From Vibrio sp. CK2-1 (GTDB lineage: Bacteria; Pseudomonadota; Gammaproteobacteria; Enterobacterales; Vibrionaceae): a DNA stretch of 64,000 nucleotides. The notes beneath the pieces are model-generated. The model worked only from the letters and a program-made list of their open reading frames with translations, was not told the DNA's origin and did not search any database. A program made the position numbers and the translations under genes. Where the stretch lies: positions 372,001 to 436,000 of the forward strand of contig NZ_JAKKCJ010000001.1 in the NCBI RefSeq assembly GCF_021726515.1, in the 5' to 3' direction. Each line of letters opens with the position of its first letter. Position 1 is the first letter of the stretch. Positions 7,512 to 15,649 of this stretch are shown here, in pieces.

Positions 7512-9746
7512 ATGTCAGCACTTAACTACCTCACTACCTTGTCTTCTAAGCTGCGTCTTGTTAATCAGCGCGTTGCGGTGCAATTACAATTAAATGATGC
7601 CGATGCTCATCAATTGCTAACGCGGTTTATCGAGCAGCAGAATATTGATATCACCAAAACTGCTTGGCTTGGTGGCAATCAACCTTTGTTAGGCTGTGCA
7701 CACTATACGAGTAAACAAGGCCAGCGTTTACTTGGGCAAGAGGTAGAGTTGCTGGTTGTGGATTTTAGCTCAGTCTTGGATAGCAGCAGCTCTGGTAGTA
7801 AAAGCTTTGATGCCAATAGCTTTAATGCGGCATTAGGTGCTTTGGTCGGTGGTGGCATTCTTTTTATTATCAATTTTGAATCTTTAGATAATTCATATCA
7901 ATCCCAATGGTTAGCTCAACATTTTAAGCGTTGGCCGTGTATTGATAATCTTTCGGCTGATGATTTATCACTTGCTGATGTTGAGTTTGATCAGGATTCT
8001 GTAAAGCTTAATCGATTTGAACAACAAGCTGAGGCTGTTGCTGCAATTGAAAAAGTAGTGACAGGTCATCGTCGCCGACCATTAGTTTTAAATGCCAACC
8101 GCGGCCGAGGAAAAACGGCCAGTCTAGGTATCGCGGCGGCAAAATTGATGTCACAACGCGTGATGAAGATAGTCATTACCGCACCGTCTATTAACGCGTT
8201 AAATCCCTTTTTTGAATTTGCGGATAAAACGGTTGGTCAATTCACCTGGCTATTTCAAACCCGTACTGAATGGCATCTTTCTAATGGTTCGCAGTTACGC
8301 TTTATTGCACCTGATGAATTGAATATTTCGGAAGTCAATGCCGACCTAGTATTAGTTGATGAAGCAGCAGCTTTGCCTTTGCCTATGCTAAAAAGTTTCG
8401 TGAATCGTTTTCATCGTTTAGTGTTTAGTTCCACCATTCATGGTTATGAAGGCTGTGGTCGAGGATTTTCGATTAAGTTTATGCAATGGCTGAATCAACA
8501 TCGTCCAGGTTGGAAGCATGTCGAGTTAACTCAACCGATTCGCTGGGCGGAAAATGATCCATTAGAAAACTGGTCATTTGATACGTTTTTACTTAATGCT
8601 GATGATAGTGTTTCTGAGTTTAATCTTCCTAGCAATACTACCAATACTGATAACTCTACCAATGATGTTAATGCCGAGTCATTGGAACTTTCTCAGATAG
8701 AGCTTTCGCAAATACTGTTTTCACAAATAGAGTTGAGTCTGGTATCCAAACAACAACTGATCAAAAATTCTGAACTGTTTCATTCTATTTTTGGTTTGCT
8801 GGTGACTGCGCATTATCAAACAACGCCTAATGATGTGATGCAAGTTTTAGCGTCTGACGAGATTCAGGTTTATCAGATTTCTTATCTGAATAAGGATTCT
8901 TTCGAAAACTCTAAAGTGATTGGTTGCTTGCTGGTAAGCATGGAAGGCGGATTAGATAGTCAATTGATTAAAGATATTCAGCTAGGAGTGCGTCGACCAA
9001 AAGGACACTTAGCCGCGGCCTACCTAACAAATCATTTAGCGATGAATCAACCTGCGGAACAAACATCAGCTCGCATTATGCGAATTGCGATTGACCCAAC
9101 TTGGCAAGGTTATGGGGTAGGGAGTTTTGCTCTACAGAAATTACAGCAGGAGTTAATATCGGTTGATAGCGTAAATCCTATTGACTTCATCTCTGTGAGT
9201 TTTGGCGCAACGGCAGAACTGATCAATTTCTGGAAAAAATCTTTTCAGTTAGTTTCAATCGGTACTCGTCGAGATCATGCCAGCGGTTGTTATTCTGCTT
9301 TTATGGTACAAGCATTATCTGAGCGCGCTAAACATTGGGTTGAACCAGCTGCTTTAAGTTGCCTTGATAACTTTCAACGCGTTCTTCCTCTGCAATACCA
9401 AGATATCGAACATGAGACATTAGCGAGTTTGTTGTTTCAGCCGAATCAGGATTCTGCACGATTTTCACTTTCTCCTATACTGTCTAACTTTTCTTTAGGG
9501 GGAAATAGTTTTGAATCGGTTGTGCCTTGGTATAGTCAGTTTGTCATCGAATACTTATCTCAAGTGAATCCGTTTTCAGAATTAGCTCCGCAACAAAGTA
9601 AACTTGATAGCGATGGCATATCAGTTGTGATTGACAAAGTATTGCTTTTCCATTCATGGCAAGCGGTAGCAGCAAAGCATAAACTGGCGGGCAGAAAACA
9701 AGTTGAACAACAACTAAGACAATGGTTGAAGCAATTTACAGTGTAA
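7512..9746 (+). CDS. tmcA: tRNA(Met) cytidine acetyltransferase TmcA
   Basis: TmcA makes N4-acetylcytidine at the wobble base of elongator tRNA(Met) using acetyl-CoA and ATP. The order is N-terminal DUF1726-like domain, RNA helicase module with Walker A-like NRGRGKT near residue 195 and LVLVDEAAALPLP (Walker B), then a GNAT domain with RIAIDPTWQGYGVG, and a C-terminal tail. I start at ATG 7512 (744 aa), because an upstream in-frame ATG at 7449 lies inside the parB2 terminator. A Ser/Asn/Gln-rich insertion at about residues 375-415, with repeated LSQIELS, is unusual. The stop codon lies inside a parS2 site. Confidence 0.93.
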   Translation: MSALNYLTTLSSKLRLVNQRVAVQLQLNDADAHQLLTRFIEQQNIDITKTAWLGGNQPLLGCAHYTSKQGQRLLGQEVELLVVDFSSVLDSSSSGSKSFDANSFNAALGALVGGGILFIINFESLDNSYQSQWLAQHFKRWPCIDNLSADDLSLADVEFDQDSVKLNRFEQQAEAVAAIEKVVTGHRRRPLVLNANRGRGKTASLGIAAAKLMSQRVMKIVITAPSINALNPFFEFADKTVGQFTWLFQTRTEWHLSNGSQLRFIAPDELNISEVNADLVLVDEAAALPLPMLKSFVNRFHRLVFSSTIHGYEGCGRGFSIKFMQWLNQHRPGWKHVELTQPIRWAENDPLENWSFDTFLLNADDSVSEFNLPSNTTNTDNSTNDVNAESLELSQIELSQILFSQIELSLVSKQQLIKNSELFHSIFGLLVTAHYQTTPNDVMQVLASDEIQVYQISYLNKDSFENSKVIGCLLVSMEGGLDSQLIKDIQLGVRRPKGHLAAAYLTNHLAMNQPAEQTSARIMRIAIDPTWQGYGVGSFALQKLQQELISVDSVNPIDFISVSFGATAELINFWKKSFQLVSIGTRRDHASGCYSAFMVQALSERAKHWVEPAALSCLDNFQRVLPLQYQDIEHETLASLLFQPNQDSARFSLSPILSNFSLGGNSFESVVPWYSQFVIEYLSQVNPFSELAPQQSKLDSDGISVVIDKVLLFHSWQAVAAKHKLAGRKQVEQQLRQWLKQFTV

Positions 9747-9747
9747 A
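9735..9747. promoter_or_regulatory. parS2 site overlapping the tmcA stop codon
   Basis: TTTACAGTGTAAA is a perfect parS2 core. Its bases encode the last three tmcA residues (Phe-Thr-Val) and the TAA stop, so coding and centromere functions share the same DNA. Confidence 0.87.
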
Positions 9748-9782
9748 TCTGTTGGCATGAAGTCACTTGGGTATACCCTCGA

Positions 9783-9795
9783 TTTACACTGTAAA
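9783..9795. promoter_or_regulatory. parS2 site, second of a pair
   Basis: TTTACACTGTAAA is a perfect parS2 core, 48 bp (start to start) from the site at the end of tmcA. The motif AGTCACTTGGGTATA lies between the two. Confidence 0.87.
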
Positions 9796-9891
9796 CTGGC
9801 TTGTTAAGTTTACTCTTAGCTATCAACCTCAGACCTTGAATTCACCTGACGTTAAGCGCAAAATAATAAAAAATAGAATTAGGGAAAATAC

Positions 9892-10536
9892 ATGAAACTT
9901 TCTGATATGCGTCGTGAGTATGCGATGGATGCTTTAAAACGTTCTGACTTGGCTGACAATCCGGTTGAGCAATTTAACTTATGGTTAGAGCAGGCGATAA
10001 AAGCTGAATTGACCGATCCTACTGCAATGACAGTTGCAACGGTTGATGAGCATGGTCAGCCTTTCCAACGAATCGTATTATTAAAAAATGTCGATGATGA
10101 TGGTTTCGTTTTTTATACCAACCTAGGTAGCCGTAAAGCTCAGCACTTAGAGCACAATCAAAAAATCAGTTTGCACTTCCCATGGCATCCAATGGAAAGA
10201 CAAGTCCATATTACCGGTCACGTGGAAAAACTCACCGCAATGGAAAATATGAAATACTTCACTTCGCGACCAAAAGAAAGTCAGCTAGCCGCTTGGGCGA
10301 GTAAGCAAAGTAGTCGTATTTCTGCCCGTAGTGTTTTAGAAGGCAAATACATGGAACTGAAAGCCAAGTTTGCGGAAGGGAAAATACCCGTTCCGACTTT
10401 TTGGGGCGGCTATCGAGTCAAAGTAGATACTATTGAATTTTGGCAAGGTGGCGAGCATCGTCTGCATGACCGCTTTGTGTATAGCAAACAAGATACCTCT
10501 ACGACTAACTGGGATATCTCTCGTTTAGCGCCTTAA
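9892..10536 (+). CDS. pdxH: Pyridoxamine 5'-phosphate oxidase
   Basis: PdxH is the FMN-dependent cytosolic enzyme oxidising pyridoxine or pyridoxamine 5'-phosphate to pyridoxal 5'-phosphate, the last step of vitamin B6 synthesis and salvage. The length (214 aa) is standard. Visible family motifs include [20 protein letters not shown] near residue 45, [13 protein letters not shown] (FMN binding), [30 protein letters not shown], and the C-terminal [12 protein letters not shown] substrate motif followed by WDISRLAP. The ATG follows AGGGAAAA. It stands alone between the parS2 pair and an RctB-type inverted repeat. Confidence 0.97.
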   Translation: MKLSDMRREYAMDALKRSDLADNPVEQFNLWLEQAIKAELTDPTAMTVATVDEHGQPFQRIVLLKNVDDDGFVFYTNLGSRKAQHLEHNQKISLHFPWHPMERQVHITGHVEKLTAMENMKYFTSRPKESQLAAWASKQSSRISARSVLEGKYMELKAKFAEGKIPVPTFWGGYRVKVDTIEFWQGGEHRLHDRFVYSKQDTSTTNWDISRLAP

Positions 10537-10588
10537 TGACTTAATAAGATTACTTTATATTGAACGACATCTGACCGTAAAACAGACG

Positions 10589-10622
10589 CTCTTGATCATC
10601 GTTTCGGAACAATGATCAAGAG
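10589..10622. promoter_or_regulatory. Perfect inverted repeat built of two RctB-type cores, after pdxH
   Basis: CTCTTGATCAT (10589-10599) and ATGATCAAGAG (10612-10622) are perfect 11-base inverted arms around a 12-base loop. Each arm carries the ATGATCAAG core found at ori2, and the loop supplies the flank GGAACA. A transcript could form a hairpin and act as a weak pdxH terminator, but only a short mixed T stretch follows. A role as an RctB site is inferred from the match to origin sites. Confidence 0.5.
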
Positions 10623-10664
10623 GTTTCCTGCTTAATGACGACGATTCAAGGATGAAGGTTTGTT

Positions 10665-11453
10665 ATGCCTACTTATGATGAATTTTACCAAGCGCCACCT
10701 CGACCTGCACAAGTCATCACTTTGCCAAGCCACATGGCGCACCATCATCATGATTACACTCAGATAGTGATAGGGCTTTCCGGTAGAGCTGAATTTGATG
10801 TTGAAGGTGAAGTGAACTTAATTGGCCCAGGGCAAGGTTGTATTGTACGAGCTTCTTCAGAGCATCGTTTTGGTGGGATTGGCGCTTCTGACATTTTAGT
10901 TCTCAACTTTTTAGATACGCTGAATATTGATTCTCAAGTTGCCCATCTATTAGAAGATTTATTATCGGAAGAAGTCTACTTTCAACTCGATTTTGAAATT
11001 CAGCAATTGATTCAAATGTTGGTTCGAGAAATTAAAGCCAATCCTGAAGATATGTTATTGTGCCGAGCCTGCCAAGATACCATCATTGCTTTATTGCACC
11101 GTCATATTAAGAAATTCGAAATGTACAAAAAAGGGCATCGATTGAATATGGATCTGCTTGATCGGTATATCTTGCAACACTTATCGAGCAAAATAACCGT
11201 AGCCGATTTGTCAGCGTGTGCATTTCTTGGAGAAAGCCAATTTCATTTATTATTTAAAGCGCAAGTTGGAATGACTCCACATCAATATGTTCTCACTAAA
11301 CGGATTGAAGAATCTAAGCGGTTAATTAAAGAAGGTCAGTACAGTTTTGGCCATATTGCGGAAGTGGTTGGTTTTTCTGCGCAAAGTGTTTTCACCCATA
11401 GCTTTACACGAATGGTTGGAATGTCGCCTTCTCAGTACCGTCAAGATTACTAA
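10665..11453 (+). CDS. AraC-family regulator next to the proline genes
   Basis: An N-terminal cupin-like sensor domain contains the His-rich start MAHHHHDYTQIVIGLSG and NLIGPGQGCIV (about residues 23-75). It is followed by a C-terminal AraC double helix-turn-helix (about residues 165-262) with FLGESQFHLLFKAQVGMTP and VGFSAQSVFTHSFTRMVG. It lies 180 bp upstream of putA in the same direction, so a role as activator of proline utilisation is plausible, but this is inference. The start at 10665 follows an AAGGATGAAGG stretch. No signal peptide; cytoplasmic DNA-binding protein. Confidence 0.88.
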   Translation: MPTYDEFYQAPPRPAQVITLPSHMAHHHHDYTQIVIGLSGRAEFDVEGEVNLIGPGQGCIVRASSEHRFGGIGASDILVLNFLDTLNIDSQVAHLLEDLLSEEVYFQLDFEIQQLIQMLVREIKANPEDMLLCRACQDTIIALLHRHIKKFEMYKKGHRLNMDLLDRYILQHLSSKITVADLSACAFLGESQFHLLFKAQVGMTPHQYVLTKRIEESKRLIKEGQYSFGHIAEVVGFSAQSVFTHSFTRMVGMSPSQYRQDY

Positions 11454-11633
11454 TTCCCCTAGATTTCCCGTCACCAATACATTTATTGAATTTTTGTGAT
11501 CATGTTGGTTTTTTGTTGCAGAAAATGCTTTTTGTAAAATAAAACGGAGTTTAAAACAATCACAAACGGATTTTTCCTCTTACACTTCAGATCTACTTCC
11601 AATGATAGTTCCGAATTTGTATGAGGAAAATGT

Positions 11634-14600
11634 ATGTTTACTGCTGCAGATGTATTGAAAGCGGAATTTAATGATCAGCCTTTAAACCAACTATGGTCTT
11701 TAATTTCTCCTTTATATATGGTTGATGAATCAACTTGGCTTAAAGAATTATTGCCTTTAGCGCAACCAAGCGATGAAGAAAAACTTGCCATTGAAAATCA
11801 AACCACAGATCTGATCAAATCTATTCGCGCGGATAAAAAAGCCGTTCAAATGATAGATGCTTTATTGCTTGAATACAGCCTAGATACCCATGAAGGTATT
11901 TTATTGATGTGTTTAGCAGAAGCGCTTATGCGAATTCCTGATGCGGCAACAGCAGATGCTTTGATTCGTGACAAATTAAGTGTTGCTGATTGGAAGTCTC
12001 ACCTTAAAAATTCGGATTCTGTGTTTGTTAATGCCTCGACTTGGGGGCTAATGCTGACGGGTAAAGTCGTCGGTTTAAAAGAATCAGAAGCGCAAAGCCC
12101 AACTCAAGGCTTGAATCGTCTAGTCAATAAGATGTCTGAGCCGGTTATTCGTAAAGCGATGCACCAAGCGATGAAAATCATGGGTCATCAATTTGTGCTA
12201 GGTCGTAGCATTGCTGAAGCGCAAAAAAATGGTAAAAACATGCGTGAGAAGGGCTACACCTATTCGTATGACATGTTAGGTGAAGCTGCGTTAACCACTC
12301 AAGATGCTCAAAAATACTTTAATGATTACTTAATGGCGATTAAAGCGGTTGGTAATGATAAGTTTGATCACTCAGTGAGCCCAGCACCTTCGGTTTCAAT
12401 TAAGCTATCAGCGTTACATCCTCGTTACGAAGTCGCCAATAAAGATCGTGTGATGAGCGAGCTATACGACACTGTTGAGCAACTGATTTTACAGGCTCGA
12501 CAACTTGGTGTTGCTTTAACCATTGATGCGGAAGAAGCCGACCGCCTTGAAATGTCGCTGGAGTTATTTGAAAAACTTTATCGTAGTGAAGCGGCGAAAG
12601 GGTGGGGACAGTTTGGGTTGGTGATTCAAGCCTACTCTAAACGCGCACTACCTGTTTTGGTTTGGTTAAATGCACTTGCCAAAGAACAAGGTGATCTTAT
12701 TCCACTACGTTTAGTTAAAGGCGCGTATTGGGATAGCGAAATCAAATGGTCTCAACAAGCAGGTTACACAAACTACCCGGTTTACACCCGTAAAGAAGCG
12801 ACCGATGTGGCTTATCTTGCGTGTGCACGTTTCTTACTAAGTGAACATGTGCGTGGCAATATCTTCCCACAATTTGCTAGCCACAATGCTCATACGGTGA
12901 CGGCGATTGCCAATATGGCCAGCCACCAAGATTATGAGTTCCAGCGTTTGCATGGCATGGGAGATTCCCTATATGAACATGCGATGAAAGCATTTGGTCA
13001 ATCTGTACGTATTTACGCGCCAGTGGGTAGTCACAAAGACTTATTACCTTACCTAGTCCGTCGTTTACTTGAAAACGGTGCCAATAGTTCGTTTGTTCAC
13101 CGTTTGGTTGACGCTCGCTGTCCAATTGAAACTCTAAATCAACATCCGGTTGATACCTTGACCGCGCATGAGCATTACAACAATACGGCGATTCCACTGC
13201 CACCAGCGATATTTAATGAAAGACAAAACTCTTATGGCGTCAATATTGATATCCAAAGTGAGCTAGAGCCATTTGAAGCACAAGTTGAACATTGGCTGAC
13301 TCAAACCTGGCAAGGTGGTCCTATCATTGCTGGCAAAAGATATTTCGAAAGCATGATCAAGGATACAGAAAGTGCCGATGCGCAGGTTCAAGCAATCACC
13401 GCACCTTATGACAGAAAGATCCCTGTTGGATCTATTGTCCATGCCAACCTTGATCATGCTTCCGAGGCAATTGAGGTTGCTCAATCATGCTTCCATGAAT
13501 GGAACAAGGTTAGTTATCAAGCTCGTGGCGAAAAATTAGACCGTTTGGCGGATCTTTTAGAGGATCATTTGCCAGAGTTAGTGGCGATTTGTCATAAGGA
13601 AGCCGGTAAAACGATTCATGATTCCATTGATGAAGTACGTGAAGCTGTCGATTTTTGTCGTTTTTACAGTAAGCAAGATGCCATCTTCGAACCTAAAAAA
13701 CAGCTAGGATTTGATGGGGTAGAGCGCATGATTTATCGCGAAGGTTGTGGAGTATTCGTGTGTATTAGCCCGTGGAACTTCCCTTTAGCGATTTTCTTAG
13801 GGCAAATTACTGCCGCGCTTGCCAGTGGTAATACCGTTATTGCCAAACCAGCAGAGCAAACTAGCTTAATCGCAACACGAGCCATTGAGTTAATGCTTGA
13901 AGCGGGGATCCCATCTGGTGCGATTCAATTGTTAACCGGGCAAGGTTCTGAAATTGGTCCAGCATTAACCGCTCACCCTGCGATTGCCGGTGTGGCGTTT
14001 ACAGGCTCAACACCAACTGCGCAGCGAATTAATGCCACGCTTGCTCAACGTGATGCAGAGCCGGTGCCATTTATTGCTGAAACCGGTGGTCAAAACGCCA
14101 TGATAGTCGATAGTACTGCGTTACCTGAGCAAGTGGTGCGTGATGTACTACGCTCTGCTTTTGCTTCGGCAGGGCAGCGTTGTTCGGCTTTGCGTGTGCT
14201 CTATGTGCAAGAAGATATTGCAGATCGCATTATTGAGTTAATCAAAGGCGCAATGAAAGAGTTATCAGTTGGCCTACCTTACTTACATAAAACTGATGTT
14301 GGACCGGTGATAGATACCGCAGCAAAAGAAAAACTGATTGCCCACATCGATGAAATGAAGAAAACCCAAAAGTTGGTAACTGAACTTGCCTTATCAGAAG
14401 AGTGTCAGGCCGGAGATTTTGTTCCGCCAACCGCATTTGAAATTGATGATATTCGTGTGTTAACAGAAGAAAAATTCGGGCCGTTGTTACATATCATCCG
14501 TTTTAAAGCCGATAAATTGCCACAAGTGGTTAAAGATATTAATCAAACGGGATTTGGTTTAACCATGGGCGTGCATAGCCGTAATGAAACCACTTACCGT

Positions 14601-14783
14601 TGGATTGAGAAACAAGCACGTGTCGGTAACTGTTATATCAACCGCGACCAAGTTGGCGCTGTGGTTGGCGTTCAGCCATTTGGTGGGCAAGGGTTATCCG
14701 GTACTGGGCCTAAAGCTGGCGGTCCGCACTATCTATATCGTTTTTCTCAAGTGGCGATGACCACTGAAACTGAATCTGTTTAG
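11634..14783 (+). CDS. putA: Bifunctional proline dehydrogenase / P5C dehydrogenase PutA
   Basis: PutA oxidises proline to pyrroline-5-carboxylate with FAD and then, with NAD+, to glutamate. It has 1049 residues, against about 1320 in E. coli, and lacks the N-terminal ribbon-helix-helix repressor domain. The PRODH barrel covers about residues 90-520, with IDAEEADRLEMSLELFEKL and FASHNAHTV. The aldehyde dehydrogenase part covers about 570-1040, with CISPWNFPLAIFLGQI, FTGSTPTAQRI and the catalytic Cys near 850 in SAGQRCSALR. The start follows ATGAGGAAAATGT. Since the DNA-binding domain is absent, regulation probably depends on the upstream AraC protein. Two RctB-type sites lie in the linker region. 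Confidence 0.96.
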   Translation: MFTAADVLKAEFNDQPLNQLWSLISPLYMVDESTWLKELLPLAQPSDEEKLAIENQTTDLIKSIRADKKAVQMIDALLLEYSLDTHEGILLMCLAEALMRIPDAATADALIRDKLSVADWKSHLKNSDSVFVNASTWGLMLTGKVVGLKESEAQSPTQGLNRLVNKMSEPVIRKAMHQAMKIMGHQFVLGRSIAEAQKNGKNMREKGYTYSYDMLGEAALTTQDAQKYFNDYLMAIKAVGNDKFDHSVSPAPSVSIKLSALHPRYEVANKDRVMSELYDTVEQLILQARQLGVALTIDAEEADRLEMSLELFEKLYRSEAAKGWGQFGLVIQAYSKRALPVLVWLNALAKEQGDLIPLRLVKGAYWDSEIKWSQQAGYTNYPVYTRKEATDVAYLACARFLLSEHVRGNIFPQFASHNAHTVTAIANMASHQDYEFQRLHGMGDSLYEHAMKAFGQSVRIYAPVGSHKDLLPYLVRRLLENGANSSFVHRLVDARCPIETLNQHPVDTLTAHEHYNNTAIPLPPAIFNERQNSYGVNIDIQSELEPFEAQVEHWLTQTWQGGPIIAGKRYFESMIKDTESADAQVQAITAPYDRKIPVGSIVHANLDHASEAIEVAQSCFHEWNKVSYQARGEKLDRLADLLEDHLPELVAICHKEAGKTIHDSIDEVREAVDFCRFYSKQDAIFEPKKQLGFDGVERMIYREGCGVFVCISPWNFPLAIFLGQITAALASGNTVIAKPAEQTSLIATRAIELMLEAGIPSGAIQLLTGQGSEIGPALTAHPAIAGVAFTGSTPTAQRINATLAQRDAEPVPFIAETGGQNAMIVDSTALPEQVVRDVLRSAFASAGQRCSALRVLYVQEDIADRIIELIKGAMKELSVGLPYLHKTDVGPVIDTAAKEKLIAHIDEMKKTQKLVTELALSEECQAGDFVPPTAFEIDDIRVLTEEKFGPLLHIIRFKADKLPQVVKDINQTGFGLTMGVHSRNETTYRWIEKQARVGNCYINRDQVGAVVGVQPFGGQGLSGTGPKAGGPHYLYRFSQVAMTTETESV
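13347..13362 (+). promoter_or_regulatory. RctB-type site inside putA (site 1)
   Basis: GAAAGCATGATCAAGG repeats the flank and core of origin iterons, including the GAAAGC prefix seen before 12-mers 1 and 3. It falls in the linker between the PutA catalytic domains. Function as an RctB site is inferred. Confidence 0.45.
13448..13467 (-). promoter_or_regulatory. RctB-type site inside putA (site 2)
   Basis: CCTTGATCATGCTTCCGAGG reads CCTCGGAAGCATGATCAAGG on the minus strand, closely matching origin sites at 4436-4449 and 4352-4365. A further TCATGCTTCC follows at 13485-13494. Function as an RctB site is inferred. Confidence 0.45.
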
Positions 14784-14792
14784 GAGAGTATT

Positions 14793-15521
14793 ATGCAAAC
14801 TATTACTCGTTTTTCTGAAGTGACGTTCTTTGATGCTAATACCGCTTGGGAACAATGGAATTTGACCGAATATACGTTTAAAAGTGAATGCTTACGTTCG
14901 GTTTGTCGTAATTTAGAAGAAACACAACCGTCATTAAGTGCGGTGATGAATTTTCACCTGCAACAAGCGGATGAGCGTTTATCTGAGCCTAAATTAATGC
15001 CTGGGCCAACCGGTGAAACCAATGAGTTATATACGGCAGGTAGAGGGGTTTGTGCATTGGTTGTGGAGCCATCAATGCCTTGGGTGGCGGTCATGGCACC
15101 ATTAACTGCTGCTTTAATTGCTGGTAATGCCGTACTTATTTGCAGTGATGATAAAGAGCTGAATCAATGCCTTGAAAGTGCGATAAGTAGCGTGCTGCCG
15201 GCACATTTAGTCCATATCGTGGCGTACGATGCGTATCAAGCGGTGATTGAAGCGGATATTCGAATGGCTGCTTTTGTCGGAAGCGCTAAAACACAAAGGT
15301 CAATAAACGCAGATTTAGCTCAAAAGAAAGGTGCAATTGTTCCTTTTATTGCAGAAACGATTGCAGCTGAAAACACGCAAGACAGATGTGATTCACTAAG
15401 CTTAGTACAAGCTCATGATCCTAGCCTCGTTCTACGTTTTATTACTGAGCGAACTCGCACTATTAACATAACCGCCGTCGGAGGAAACGCGACTCTGCTA
15501 GAGTTAGGAAATCAACATTAA
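14793..15521 (+). CDS. Truncated, non-catalytic aldehyde dehydrogenase-like protein of the put operon
   Basis: The 242-aa product is a partial paralogue of the PutA P5C dehydrogenase domain. YTAGRGVCALVVEPSMPW parallels PutA IYREGCGVFVCISPWNFP; AALIAGNAVLICSDD parallels AALASGNTVIAKPAE; and AAFVGSAKTQRSINADLAQK parallels VAFTGSTPTAQRINATLAQR, both followed by PFIAET. It ends before the region holding the catalytic cysteine, so it cannot be a complete dehydrogenase. It starts nine bases after putA with a GGAG ribosome binding site and is clearly cotranscribed. Similar small genes are, I believe, annotated in Vibrio put loci as P5C dehydrogenase. Its role is unknown; a subunit or chaperone-like role is only a guess. 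Confidence 0.82.
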   Translation: MQTITRFSEVTFFDANTAWEQWNLTEYTFKSECLRSVCRNLEETQPSLSAVMNFHLQQADERLSEPKLMPGPTGETNELYTAGRGVCALVVEPSMPWVAVMAPLTAALIAGNAVLICSDDKELNQCLESAISSVLPAHLVHIVAYDAYQAVIEADIRMAAFVGSAKTQRSINADLAQKKGAIVPFIAETIAAENTQDRCDSLSLVQAHDPSLVLRFITERTRTINITAVGGNATLLELGNQH

Positions 15522-15606
15522 ATATATGTGATACTGAGTTAAGACTGATTCTTATTATTATAACTATCAATTATTTAGTATCATAACCATCTACTACACA
15601 ATAAAA

Positions 15607-15628
15607 AGCCCCTCAGGATAGAGGGGCT
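15607..15628. terminator. Strong hairpin between the put dehydrogenase genes and putP
   Basis: AGCCCCTC and GAGGGGCT form a perfect eight-base GC-rich stem with a six-base loop. On the plus strand it is followed by AATCATAT, not a T-run; the U-tract (complement of the AAAAA before it) would be made only on the minus strand, where no gene ends. It may therefore reduce readthrough or stabilise mRNA ends rather than terminate fully. Confidence 0.6.
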
Positions 15629-15649
15629 AATCATATAAAAGGTATAATT

